From NCBI RefSeq assembly GCF_003287975.1, contig NZ_QMKQ01000026.1:1-52916 (forward strand): DNA of 52,916 nucleotides. Reading direction: 5' to 3'. Positions within the stretch are counted from its first letter, which is position 1. Each line of letters begins with the position of its first letter. A program made the position numbers and the translations under genes. The DNA is from Arthrobacter sp. AQ5-05 (GTDB lineage: Bacteria > Actinomycetota > Actinomycetes > Actinomycetales > Micrococcaceae). Of the stretch, positions 35,737 through 44,178 are shown one piece after another. Under the pieces are notes generated by a model. That model did no database searches. It was not told the DNA's origin and saw only the letters and a program-made list of their open reading frames with translations.

Positions 35737-36954
35737 TTACTGGAACTGTCCGTTGACCAGTTTCGACGGCGAGATAAAGACGAAGTGCTCAGGTGCCATG
35801 TGTGGTGCATGTGCGTCCTTGGCAAATGAGTACTTTGGAATCATCTGCGTGTTGGCGGCTTCCTGCACCTTATTGTCGACGAGTGCGGCCGACAAGGACT
35901 CGGCGTCCAGCGAGTTCGCCGACTCTGCTGCAGCCTTCAAGAGCCACATGGAGTCATAGTTGTAGGCAAGAATGAGCGATGAACCGATCGTTCCGGTCTC
36001 TGCCATCAGCTTGACCGCGGCGTTTAGTTTCTCGTTCTTCGGATCGTACTTCGTGCTTTGGAAGACCTGCATCGTGAGATTCTCGACTTGGCTCGTACCG
36101 AGGACTCCCGTCGGAGGCTCGGTGGCAATCAGGCTGGTCGCCGCCACCGAATTGTTGCCGATTACCGGGATATCCCACCCGAGCTTTTCGATTCCCTGCA
36201 ATACATATGCCAGTGGTGCCCCGTAAGAATCCAACACGAGGACATCGGGATTTCCGCTCTTGAGCCGCTCCAGCTGCGGCGTCATGTCGAGCGACGCGTT
36301 GTCATATCCTTGATTTCCGCTAACGGTCAGCCCAGAGGCCGCGAACGTAGATTCCGTTAGCTTGCCAAAGAGTTCTCCGGTTGCACTGGAACCATGGAGC
36401 ACTGCAACATTCTGGTGCTTTTGATCCTTTATCTGCGGCACGAATCCATCGATGTAGTCCTGAACGCTGGGTGAAAGATCGAAGTTGTACGGACTCACGC
36501 CCGGGTCTGCGGAGGTGGCCGTTGGCCCAATGTTGAATGACAGGATTTTATTCTGGGTCAAGATTGGCAAAATAGCTTCGGCAACCGTCGAAGGCCCGGA
36601 GTTCATGACAGCTACAGGCTTGTTTCCGGCGGACAGCTTTTCGCGCAGTTTTGTGACGGCAACCGTTGGATCCGCCCGGTCATCGATAACTTCGATTTCA
36701 ATTTGCTTGCCCAGGATTCCACCGTCTGCATTTACAGCTGCCACCGATGCCTGTGCGGCAGTAACCGACGTTGCCGCATTGTTGGCCAGAACTCCCTCAG
36801 CACCAATGCCGCCGAGAACGATTACCTTAAGCGGACCATCCGGGTTGTTCTCGCCAGCAGCGGACGACGTGCTGCCTGCACATCCAGTCAGGGCCATGCC
36901 GGCTACTGCCAATGAAGCGACTACCAATTTTGCCTTTGTGCGACGCATGTACAC
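35737..36954 (-). CDS. LivK-type substrate-binding lipoprotein
   Basis: 405 residues (start ATG 36954, or the second Met at 36948). Lipoprotein signal: basic MRRTKAK, hydrophobic VVASLAVAGMA and lipobox LTGC, with the lipid-modified Cys near residue 25. The mature part is a type I periplasmic-binding fold (leucine-binding-protein family) with VIDDRADPTVAVTKLREKL and DVLVLDSYGAPLAYVLQG. It is anchored outside the membrane and delivers ligand to the permeases. First gene of the importer operon, with operator-like site F 26 bp upstream. Ligand unknown; neighbours suggest steroid-derived carboxylates, as recalled for CamABCD in Rhodococcus jostii. Confidence 0.9.
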   Translation of the reverse strand: MYMRRTKAKLVVASLAVAGMALTGCAGSTSSAAGENNPDGPLKVIVLGGIGAEGVLANNAATSVTAAQASVAAVNADGGILGKQIEIEVIDDRADPTVAVTKLREKLSAGNKPVAVMNSGPSTVAEAILPILTQNKILSFNIGPTATSADPGVSPYNFDLSPSVQDYIDGFVPQIKDQKHQNVAVLHGSSATGELFGKLTESTFAASGLTVSGNQGYDNASLDMTPQLERLKSGNPDVLVLDSYGAPLAYVLQGIEKLGWDIPVIGNNSVAATSLIATEPPTGVLGTSQVENLTMQVFQSTKYDPKNEKLNAAVKLMAETGTIGSSLILAYNYDSMWLLKAAAESANSLDAESLSAALVDNKVQEAANTQMIPKYSFAKDAHAPHMAPEHFVFISPSKLVNGQFQ

Positions 36955-36979
36955 ACCTTTCAGTGTCCAGGAATTAGCA

Positions 36980-36997
36980 ACCTAACGCTTGCTACAT
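36980..36997. promoter_or_regulatory. Shared palindromic operator, site F
   Basis: ACCTAACGCTTGCTACAT; its reverse complement ATGTAGCAAGCGTTAGGT aligns with site B (ATCAAGCAAACGTTAGGT). It lies upstream of the ABC importer operon. Confidence 0.55.
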
Positions 36998-37023
36998 CGA
37001 GCATAAGGCCTACTCGTTCAGAT

Positions 37024-37044
37024 ACCAAGCATGCGTTTGCTTGG
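37024..37044. promoter_or_regulatory. Shared palindromic operator, site G
   Basis: Contains ACCAAGCATGCGTTTGCT and a 20-bp palindrome CCAAGCATGCGTTTGCTTGG. It lies 32 bp before the Tyr-less SDR and 27 bp from site F in the same divergent promoter region. Confidence 0.6.
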
Positions 37045-37075
37045 AATCAATGAAGGTGGGTGATAGCTTGCCTTT

Positions 37076-37843
37076 ATGACACACAGACCCGACAAATCTG
37101 GAGAATCCCGTGGAATAGCACTAGTCACCGGAGGTTCTGGCGGGATCGGTTCTGCAGTCGTGCGGCGCCTCGTGGCCGACGGGCAGAAAGTTGCTTTCAC
37201 ATACAGAAACAACGCGCCTAGTGAACTCTTGACAGATCTGGGCGAGCAGGTCGAAGCCCATCAACTTACATTGAGCGATTTAGTTGCCGCAGAAAAACTG
37301 ATTGGAGGCTTACTCGATCGCCACGGTTCAATCCACACACTTATTCATGCTGCGGGACCACACGTTCCCATGGTCCATCTTTCCCACGTTACGCCCGATC
37401 AATTCGCGGAACAGGTCAATGCTGATCTCGTAGGGTTCTTTAACATCGTTCATGCAGCACTGCCCGCTTTGCGATCATCGACTGGGTCAATAGTCGCTGT
37501 CACCTCTGCCGCAACATCGAGATATCCAAAACGAGACGGACTCTCGGCTATCCCCAAGGGCGGTGTTGAAGCAATGGTCCGGGCACTTGCCGTAGAAGAA
37601 GGTCGCTACGGCGTACGCGCCAACTGCGTGGGTCCCGGAATGTTAAACGACGGCATGGCAGCACGTCTCATCGCCGCGGGTGACCTTGATGAACGTTCCT
37701 TGGCAATCACTAGCAGCAACATACCCTTGGGTCGTTTTGGCACATCCCACGATATTGCTGAGGCGGTTGCCTTTCTGGCTTCTGATCGAGCTGATTTCAT
37801 CTCCGGTCAGAACCTCAATGTGGATGGGGGCTATAGCGTCTAG
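37076..37843 (+). CDS. SDR-fold protein lacking the catalytic Tyr
   Basis: 255 residues. It has an intact cofactor loop TGGSGGIGSAVVRR (about 19-32), a Ser in the VAVTSAATS strand and a C-terminal NLNVDGGYSV. However, the Tyr-x-x-x-Lys motif reads SAIPK in DGLSAIPKGGVEAM, so Ser stands four residues before the Lys. HAAGPH replaces the usual NNAG. The residues after the Lys align well with functional SDRs, so this is a real family variation rather than a sequencing slip. It may be an altered-chemistry dehydrogenase/isomerase or a binding protein. Divergent from the ABC importer, sharing operator-like sites F and G. Confidence 0.82.
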   Translation: MTHRPDKSGESRGIALVTGGSGGIGSAVVRRLVADGQKVAFTYRNNAPSELLTDLGEQVEAHQLTLSDLVAAEKLIGGLLDRHGSIHTLIHAAGPHVPMVHLSHVTPDQFAEQVNADLVGFFNIVHAALPALRSSTGSIVAVTSAATSRYPKRDGLSAIPKGGVEAMVRALAVEEGRYGVRANCVGPGMLNDGMAARLIAAGDLDERSLAITSSNIPLGRFGTSHDIAEAVAFLASDRADFISGQNLNVDGGYSV

Positions 37844-37953
37844 GCCGAGCAATCGGTGTCCGTTTGATTGCTCAATGGGACATGGGGTTCTGAGATCGAA
37901 GAATTGACTTAGCCTGTTGGATCAATCGGAGTCCACAACACCCGGGAGCCAAT

Positions 37954-38481
37954 ATGAACGTCACTACCCCTCTCTCAAGGCAAGCCCCTGTCCACCAGCA
38001 CACGCAAAGACTGAGCTACGCAGACACCGACCCTGCCGGAATTCTCTATTACGCAACGTGGTTCCCCCGCATGGAGGCATTACAAACCGAATGGCTGTTT
38101 CTCAAGGGGTTCCGGCAAGACACACTGCTCGATCGCTTTGGGTGGTGGACAGTGTCACGGGCTACGCATTGCGATTACCTGCAAGCCGCGCGGTTGTTTG
38201 AAGAAATCACGATGGAACTGCGCATCGGGGAAATCGGAATCTCCTCGGTGCGCTTCGACTTTGAAATGTGGCGCCGCGCAGACGAAACTCTCGTGGCTAC
38301 CGCATCAAACTGGCTGGTTACGGTGTCACCGGATCAACGGCCAATCAGGATCCCGGAGAACTTCCGTGAGGTTCTCACTTCCGGTTCCAACTGTTTCACC
38401 AGGAATCCAGACAGCCCTCCGGCAGAGAACCCGGCGAGCGCAGGCCTTGACCACCACTTAGCGATCGGACCGGACCACTAG
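37954..38481 (+). CDS. 4HBT-type acyl-CoA thioesterase (hotdog)
   Basis: 175 residues. Single hotdog domain with YADTDPAGILYYATWFPRME (about 27-46), the 4-hydroxybenzoyl-CoA thioesterase signature with the Asp. It hydrolyses a CoA thioester, perhaps to recover CoA from dead-end steroid-derived acyl-CoAs. The last 40 or so residues are Pro-rich and unusual. GGGAGCC precedes the ATG. The MFS gene starts directly at the next base after its stop, suggesting hydrolysis then export of the free acid. Confidence 0.82.
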   Translation: MNVTTPLSRQAPVHQHTQRLSYADTDPAGILYYATWFPRMEALQTEWLFLKGFRQDTLLDRFGWWTVSRATHCDYLQAARLFEEITMELRIGEIGISSVRFDFEMWRRADETLVATASNWLVTVSPDQRPIRIPENFREVLTSGSNCFTRNPDSPPAENPASAGLDHHLAIGPDH

Positions 38482-39897
38482 ATGCATCAAAGCAAAGCCA
38501 CGGGTATTCAACGGCTCACCGTGGCAATCCTCGCGGCAAGCGGAATGCTCGCGTCATTGCAATTCACGCTGTTTGTGCCTTCGCTTCCAGACATCGCCGG
38601 AGCACTGGAAGTTTCAGCCAATGATGCCACCTGGGTTGTCACCATTACGCTGCTCAGTGGAACGGTTGCGACACCAGTGTTGGCACGCATGGCAGATATG
38701 TATGGTCGCCGCCGGTTACTGCTGGTTGCCCTTGCCCTTCTGGTTTTGGGGGCATTCATCGCCGCTTGCGGCATGACCTTTGCCGTCGTCTTGGCTGGAC
38801 GGGCCCTCCAGGGATTCGCCAGCTCAATCATTCCGATCGGCATGAGCCTGTTGCGCGACATCCTGCCCCCGCAACGGGCCGGATCCGCGGTGGGATTGAT
38901 GAGCGGGACCGTCGGTGTTGGCTCCGCCGGGGGTCTCCTGCTTTCCGGAACGTTGACCGAGTGGTTGGGTGTGGGGGCCCTCTTCTGGTTCACGGTCATT
39001 GCCGGAACACTCATTGGGCTGCTCCTTCTTTTCGTTGTTTCCGAAAGCACCGAATATGCCGGAGGCAGGTTCGACTTCATTGGCGCATTCTTGCTTGCCG
39101 CAATCCTGTCTCCCGTCCTGTTGATAGTCTCCAAGGGCAGCGAACTGGGCTGGACGAGTCCCGCGGTCCTCTCGATGCTCCTCCTGGGCTCGGTGGCGTT
39201 GCTACTGTGGGTACCCCAACAGCTACGTCGCAGCAATGCCGTGATTGATCTGCGCACCGCTTTCAAGCGGCCGGTTTTCCAAACCAACCTTGCAACCTTC
39301 TTCGCCTCAATCGGCATGTTCGGCAACCATCTGCTCACGGTCCATGAGGTCCAAGCGCCTGAAGGCATCGGAGCAGGCCTGGCGATGGGCCCGGCAAGCG
39401 CCGGATTGACCATGGTGCCCGCGGCCATAGCCATGGCAACGCTGTCACCGGTCGCGGGGCTTCTGCTGAACCGGCTTGACGGACGATTTCTGTTGGCAAT
39501 TGGTACGGCAACAATGTCTTTGGCCTTCGTCTTCCGGCTCATGGTCAATGGCAGTTTGGTGACAATCGTTATTGGAGCAACCCTTGTGGGCGTCGGAACC
39601 GCATTAAGCTACGCCGCCCTGCCCACGCTGATCATGGGCTACGTACCGCGGTCTGAGGCGGCTGCAGCCAATGGTATAAATTCCCTGCTTCGCACCCTGT
39701 CCGGTGCCGTGGCCAGCGCAATGTTCGGCCTTCTGCTCTCCAGCTCCGCGATCGCATCCGGAGGTGTCGAATACCTTACCCAGACAGGTCTTTCCATGGC
39801 ATTTGCGGCAATCGCGGCCAGTTGCGCTTTCGCTGCGGTGCTGGCGCTCTGGCTCCCCGCGCACCAGCCATCCACCATGAAAGTATCCGTTCCATGA
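38482..39897 (+). CDS. MFS transporter (multidrug/DHA-like)
   Basis: 471 residues, major facilitator protein with many hydrophobic segments (12-14 estimated). It begins with VPSLPDIAGALEVSANDATWVVT and has the loop DMYGRRRLLL between segments 2 and 3. Segment 5 carries the GLMSGTVGVGSAGGLLLSGTL antiporter-like motif. Start codon directly abuts the thioesterase stop. Most likely a proton-coupled exporter of an acid made by the thioesterase, or drug efflux. Direction and substrate are inference. Confidence 0.85.
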   Translation: MHQSKATGIQRLTVAILAASGMLASLQFTLFVPSLPDIAGALEVSANDATWVVTITLLSGTVATPVLARMADMYGRRRLLLVALALLVLGAFIAACGMTFAVVLAGRALQGFASSIIPIGMSLLRDILPPQRAGSAVGLMSGTVGVGSAGGLLLSGTLTEWLGVGALFWFTVIAGTLIGLLLLFVVSESTEYAGGRFDFIGAFLLAAILSPVLLIVSKGSELGWTSPAVLSMLLLGSVALLLWVPQQLRRSNAVIDLRTAFKRPVFQTNLATFFASIGMFGNHLLTVHEVQAPEGIGAGLAMGPASAGLTMVPAAIAMATLSPVAGLLLNRLDGRFLLAIGTATMSLAFVFRLMVNGSLVTIVIGATLVGVGTALSYAALPTLIMGYVPRSEAAAANGINSLLRTLSGAVASAMFGLLLSSSAIASGGVEYLTQTGLSMAFAAIAASCAFAAVLALWLPAHQPSTMKVSVP

Positions 39898-39985
39898 AAT
39901 TGGTCGTGAATGCCCGTGGCGCCGGCCCATCCCACCCACCGGGCCTGCCCGAACAAGAATTCTTGGTGATTCGTACAGTGTCATC

Positions 39986-41200
39986 ATGAACAATGACGTG
40001 GACTCCGTAGACCCCCGTGCCCGGGCGCTCTTTGCGCCACTGACAATTCGTGGCACCACCCTTCCGCTGCGTGCAGGGGTCTCACCCATGTGCATGTATG
40101 GTTCCGTTGACGGAATGGTCTCCGACTTCCATCTGGCGCATCTGGGACGTTTTGCCTTGGGCGGGGCCGGACTGGTGATCGTCGAGGCCACCGCCATCGA
40201 GCCACGAGGACGCATCTCGCATCATGATGTGGGGTTGTGGAAGGACGAACAACTTGAGGGCATGAGCAGAATTGCGGCCCTCCTCGAAGCGAATGGATCG
40301 GTCCCGGGAATCCAGCTCAGCCATGCGGGGCGTCGCGCTGCCGTGCGCGAGCCGTGGTTCGCCGGCGCTCCCCTGGACGATACGGATGCGGCGCTTGGAC
40401 TGCCGCCTTGGCCGATCATCGGGCCTTCCGCGGTGCCGGCGGGTCCTGAGGGATGGCAGACACCTCATGAACTCACCGTCGATGAGATCGACCACTCCAT
40501 CGAACAATGGGCCGCTGCCGCACGGCGCGCCCGCAGCGCGGGGTTCCGGTTTATCGAGCTGCACGGTGCCCACGGTTACCTGCTGCATTCCTTCCTTTCT
40601 CCGGTTTCCAACCAACGGACCGATGGCTATGGCGGGGATGCGGTAAAGCGCATGCGTTATCCCTTGGAAGTCATTCGTGCCGTGCGTGAGGCACTGGGAG
40701 ACGACGCGATTCTTGCCTATCGGGTTTCCGCCGTTGACGGAGCGCCCGAGGGCGGCATGGGACTGCACGACGTGGTCGAATTTGCGCGGCATGCGGTGGA
40801 AGCCGGCGTTGATGTCATTGACACCTCCTCCGGGGGGATCAGCGCGGACCGTTCAACCGATACCCGTGTGCGTCGGGGGTTCTCCTTCCATGCCGATTTT
40901 GCGCACGAGCTCAAGAGCCAAACCGGTGCGCTGGTGGCCTGCGTGGGATTCATTGTCGACCCGGAACAGGCCAGCTTGCTGATCGAGGAAGGCTACACCG
41001 ATATCGTGCTGCTCGGTCGGGAAATGCTTGACAACCCCAATTGGGTGCATCATGCGCGCCGCAGCCTCGGCACCGACGAATTCGACCACTGGCACCAACG
41101 CTATGGCAGTGCGTTGGGCCCGCGGTTGAGTTCCCTAAAGAAGCTTGCAGAATCCGGCGAGACCCCGCTGAGCCGTTTCAACCAGTATTCGGGCATCTAG
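39986..41200 (+). CDS. Old Yellow Enzyme family oxidoreductase (NamA/YqjM-like)
   Basis: 404 residues, FMN-dependent TIM barrel. N-terminal GVSPMCMYGSVDGMVSDFHL carries the Cys typical of the thermophilic-like/YqjM class that tunes FMN potential. QLSHAGRRAAV, ELHGAHGYLLHSFLSPVSN and RTDGYGGD are the substrate/FMN signatures. Reduces or oxidises activated C=C bonds such as enones with NAD(P)H; in this context a steroid or cyclohexenone intermediate is likely. It lies 88 bp after the MFS gene and has its own terminator at 41230. Confidence 0.9.
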   Translation: MNNDVDSVDPRARALFAPLTIRGTTLPLRAGVSPMCMYGSVDGMVSDFHLAHLGRFALGGAGLVIVEATAIEPRGRISHHDVGLWKDEQLEGMSRIAALLEANGSVPGIQLSHAGRRAAVREPWFAGAPLDDTDAALGLPPWPIIGPSAVPAGPEGWQTPHELTVDEIDHSIEQWAAAARRARSAGFRFIELHGAHGYLLHSFLSPVSNQRTDGYGGDAVKRMRYPLEVIRAVREALGDDAILAYRVSAVDGAPEGGMGLHDVVEFARHAVEAGVDVIDTSSGGISADRSTDTRVRRGFSFHADFAHELKSQTGALVACVGFIVDPEQASLLIEEGYTDIVLLGREMLDNPNWVHHARRSLGTDEFDHWHQRYGSALGPRLSSLKKLAESGETPLSRFNQYSGI

Positions 41201-41229
41201 CGGCGAGAACTTCCCCGCTACCAAAAAAT

Positions 41230-41269
41230 GATGGGTCGCTTCCTGCCTAACGGTGGGAGGCGACCCATC
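41230..41269 (+). terminator. Terminator after the Old Yellow Enzyme gene
   Basis: Stem GATGGGTCGCTTCC with GGAGGCGACCCATC (one mismatch) and a 12-base loop, 29 bases after the stop codon. Confidence 0.75.
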
Positions 41270-41328
41270 GGTCGTTTGCCGATTCCGACCCTTGGGATCG
41301 ACTCGGGACCCCTTTCAAGGGCCGGCTG

Positions 41329-41775
41329 CTACCTGGAGAAAAGTTCCCAGGCTTGTGGATTTCCGGTCAATAACCGGTTCTCACGTTTTGCGACCCGCCA
41401 ACCTGCCTCGGTGCGAACCAGGTGCCAGCGATTCGAACTGACGCGCTCGGCAAGCCACGGCTCCTCGCGGTTCACGAAGACCAACGAATAGTTGATCGCC
41501 ACCGCGCAATCCCCGTCAATTCGCACCGTGGGTGGAGTGAGGATGTGGGCGCATCCCGCGGCCATGTAGTTTTGGTGCGTTTCAAACTCAACCAGCCCGG
41601 CAAGCTGCGAATGTTCAAGCGTGGTGGTGTCAAAGCTGTAGGTACCCTGCGCATCCCACATCTCTTCAATTGCCCGGCCGTTTCCGGAGTCCGCATGTGG
41701 CCCGTAGCTGGCAATCAAGTCAACGATTTCGGCGCGGTCTTCCAACGCCTGCAGGCGTTCTTCAACGCTTTTCAC
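41329..41775 (-). CDS. SnoaL/NTF2-like small protein
   Basis: 148 residues, single NTF2-like (ketosteroid isomerase-fold) domain of the SnoaL_4 type. It starts VEERLQALEDRAEIVDLIASYGPHAD (helix 1), the usual entry of this family, and ends with RWHLVRTEAGWRVAKRENR. Such proteins are isomerases, dehydratases or ligand binders; the fold is shared with steroid Δ5-isomerase but no catalytic pair can be confirmed. The start overlaps the upstream EthD-like gene by 4 bases, so the two are coupled. Confidence 0.78.
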   Translation of the reverse strand: MKSVEERLQALEDRAEIVDLIASYGPHADSGNGRAIEEMWDAQGTYSFDTTTLEHSQLAGLVEFETHQNYMAAGCAHILTPPTVRIDGDCAVAINYSLVFVNREEPWLAERVSSNRWHLVRTEAGWRVAKRENRLLTGNPQAWELFSR

Positions 41776-42536
41776 CAGTCCCTCCAGGGAGTGATTGTGC
41801 TCAGCGTCGAGGCAAAGAGCACCTCGCCTGCCTGGGATGGCGCATCGGCTTCCGCGGCCATCCGTTGTTCGGCTTCCCGTATTGCCGCACCGGTTACTTC
41901 GGGTTCACCGTCCAGGTACAGCAAGCGGATGCGCAGCTCACCGGGCTGGTGCGTAACTGTTTCGGCAAACGGCAAAGTGGTGTGCTGCTGCGTGTGGCTG
42001 AAAGAGAAGGTCCATCCGCCGGCAACCCCGGCAACCTCAAGCAACCCGGGCATCACTCGGCGGTCCTCCCAGCCAAAGCACTCATGGGCATGCAATCCGT
42101 GTGGCTCCGCATGACGGGTCAGGGTCATATGTATTCCACGATTGGGCCGGTAGGGAAGAACATCCGGATCCACCAATACCCGCGGCGCCGCATAGCCCTT
42201 CACCGGCCGGAAAAACGCCAGCAGGCGACGTTCAACCCCAGGAATGATCGGCCCCCTGCCCCACTGGAACGAGGCCTCCCCCAGTTTGTCCCACTGCGCA
42301 ACGCTTTCCGCTACCGGGGACCGGAACCAGTACATTGCCACGAAGTCCGTATCGGCAAAGGCCGGGTCCTGGCCCTGGCCCGGCTCTTGCACACGTTGCC
42401 AACGATCCCCCCATGAGACCCCTGGCAGGGCAAGGTTTTCCGGGCGGTGGTCAAGTTGATGCCAGCGGTTGTATGCCCCGTGCAGGGACGCGTCGGCAAG
42501 CTCGACAAATGAGAAAAAGGCAAGTTCAGAAAGCAT
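41772..42536 (-). CDS. EthD-like (dimeric α/β-barrel) protein of unknown function
   Basis: 254 residues from the ATG at 42536 (GGACCG-like weak ribosome site); an in-frame extension to 42578 has none. The start, FFSFVELADASLHGAYNRWHQLDH, resembles the EthD/dimeric ferredoxin-like barrel family, and a second similar half begins near residue 120 (TLTRHAEPHGLHAHECFGW). Two such halves would make one pseudo-dimer. Coupled to the SnoaL-like gene, placing an unknown enzymatic or ligand-handling step between an Old Yellow Enzyme and a thiolase. No known enzyme recognised. Confidence 0.68.
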   Translation of the reverse strand: MLSELAFFSFVELADASLHGAYNRWHQLDHRPENLALPGVSWGDRWQRVQEPGQGQDPAFADTDFVAMYWFRSPVAESVAQWDKLGEASFQWGRGPIIPGVERRLLAFFRPVKGYAAPRVLVDPDVLPYRPNRGIHMTLTRHAEPHGLHAHECFGWEDRRVMPGLLEVAGVAGGWTFSFSHTQQHTTLPFAETVTHQPGELRIRLLYLDGEPEVTGAAIREAEQRMAAEADAPSQAGEVLFASTLSTITPWRDW

Positions 42537-42789
42537 GTGGTTCCGGTCTTTTCTAATGCCCTTGCTGGGCAATGGCATCTACTGATGTTTAGTTTCAATA
42601 GTCGCCGGACAAGGCCGCCCGCGGGGTAAAGAATCCCAAACAGCGGGATCATCCGCACATCAATCCTTGCCGGTTTCGTAGCGTGCCCAGATAGGAAGAG
42701 GGTCTGCCACTCAAACGGCAGCGCCCCGGACCCTGCCATCAGTCAGTCCATGTCTAAACCCCAAAACCAGCTAGCCAAAGGAAAGCTCC

Positions 42790-43974
42790 TTGCCTAAAGA
42801 AAAAATTGTCATAGTCGGTGGAGCACGAACACCTGTCGGACGCTACGGCGGAAGCCTCAAATCGGTTCCCGCCCATGAGCTGGGTGCCTTCGCAGCTCGC
42901 GAAGCAATGGCCCGTAGCGGTGTTGGCCCCAAGAGCATTGATGAAGTGGTGATGGGGTGTGTCGGCCAGGTTGGCGCCGATGCCTACGTGGCCCGCCGAG
43001 TCGCCTTGGGGGCGGGCTTGTCCGTGTCGACGCCCGCATTCACGGTAAACCGACTCTGCGGCAGCGGATTGCAGGCAATCTGGTCCGGCGCCCAACAGCT
43101 GGCCTGGGGCTCAGCCCAGGCAATCGTTGCCGGCGGCACCGAATCGATGTCTCGCATGCCTTTCCTGGATTTCAATGCCCGAGACAACTCCCGTTTAGGT
43201 GACAGGAAGCTGCTCGATGGCACCCTTGCGATGTTGACCGATCCCTTTAGCGGCCAGCACATGGGCATTACCGCAGAAAACGTGGCCGCAAAGTACGGTG
43301 TTTCACGCCGGGACCAAGACGAATTTGCCGCCGAAAGCCAACGACGGGCCGCTGCTCCTGAGGCAAAATCCGCATTCTCCGAGGAGATTGCGCAGTTCAC
43401 CATTGAGGGCCGCACACCGGTTACCGTGGGCATAGACGAGCACCCCCGGGCCGAGACGACCCTTGAAAGCCTCTCGTCGCTGCGCCCGGCATTTCAGGCC
43501 GACGGCACGGTCACCGCTGGCAACGCTTCGGGGATCAACGACGGAGCTGCCGCAGTAGTCCTGATGCCCCGGAAACAAGTACGCGAACAGGGCCTGACCG
43601 GCTTGGCCACCCTGGAGCATGTCACCACGGCCGCGTTGGACCCCGGCCTCATGGGATTTGCCCCGGCCTTGGCCCTGCACAGGCTTTTTGCCGAAACCGG
43701 GTTGAATCCCCAGGACATCGGCACCATCGAACTCAACGAGGCCTTCGCGTCCCAAGCGCTTGCGGTGATCCGTGATGCACGGTTGGATCCCGAACGCACC
43801 AACCCCTACGGTGGCGCCATTGCCTTGGGCCATCCGATTGGGGCCACCGGCGCCATCTTGCTGTTACGCGCAGCAATGGACCTCAAACGCCGAAACCTTG
43901 AATATGGGGTGGTCACGATGTGCATCGGAGGCGGGCAAGCACTGGCCGCACTGATCAAACGCTTTGACGGTTAA
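42790..43974 (+). CDS. Acetyl-CoA acetyltransferase (thiolase)
   Basis: 394 residues with a TTG start; AAAGGAAAG lies upstream. Typical biosynthetic/degradative thiolase with VGGARTPVGRYGG, Cys90 in NRLCGSGLQAIWSG, NEAFASQALAVI, ALGHPIGATGA and MCIGGGQALAALI. Differs from both other thiolases in the window. Probably finishes degradation to acetyl-CoA or handles acetoacetyl-CoA. It is a stand-alone gene followed by a terminator. Confidence 0.9.
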   Translation: MPKEKIVIVGGARTPVGRYGGSLKSVPAHELGAFAAREAMARSGVGPKSIDEVVMGCVGQVGADAYVARRVALGAGLSVSTPAFTVNRLCGSGLQAIWSGAQQLAWGSAQAIVAGGTESMSRMPFLDFNARDNSRLGDRKLLDGTLAMLTDPFSGQHMGITAENVAAKYGVSRRDQDEFAAESQRRAAAPEAKSAFSEEIAQFTIEGRTPVTVGIDEHPRAETTLESLSSLRPAFQADGTVTAGNASGINDGAAAVVLMPRKQVREQGLTGLATLEHVTTAALDPGLMGFAPALALHRLFAETGLNPQDIGTIELNEAFASQALAVIRDARLDPERTNPYGGAIALGHPIGATGAILLLRAAMDLKRRNLEYGVVTMCIGGGQALAALIKRFDG

Positions 43975-44015
43975 CCGTCCGAATCATGAAAAATTGGCAT
44001 GTGATACGCCACAAG

Positions 44016-44046
44016 GGAGGGCTCTTGCGCAATGCAAGAGCCCTCC
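44016..44046 (+). terminator. Terminator after the thiolase gene
   Basis: Perfect 13-bp arms (GGAGGGCTCTTGC and complement) with a 5-base loop, 42 bases after the stop. Confidence 0.85.
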
Positions 44047-44178
44047 TTGTTGCATTTCGGCTGTTGCCCACCAGAATGCGGATTCCAAAGGCAAAACCAT
44101 GAAGACCCGGTGTTCCGCTTCGTCAGCATTCCACAAGCGGACCGGAGCTTCCTGGCCGGTATCTTTTTTCGCCGCCCT

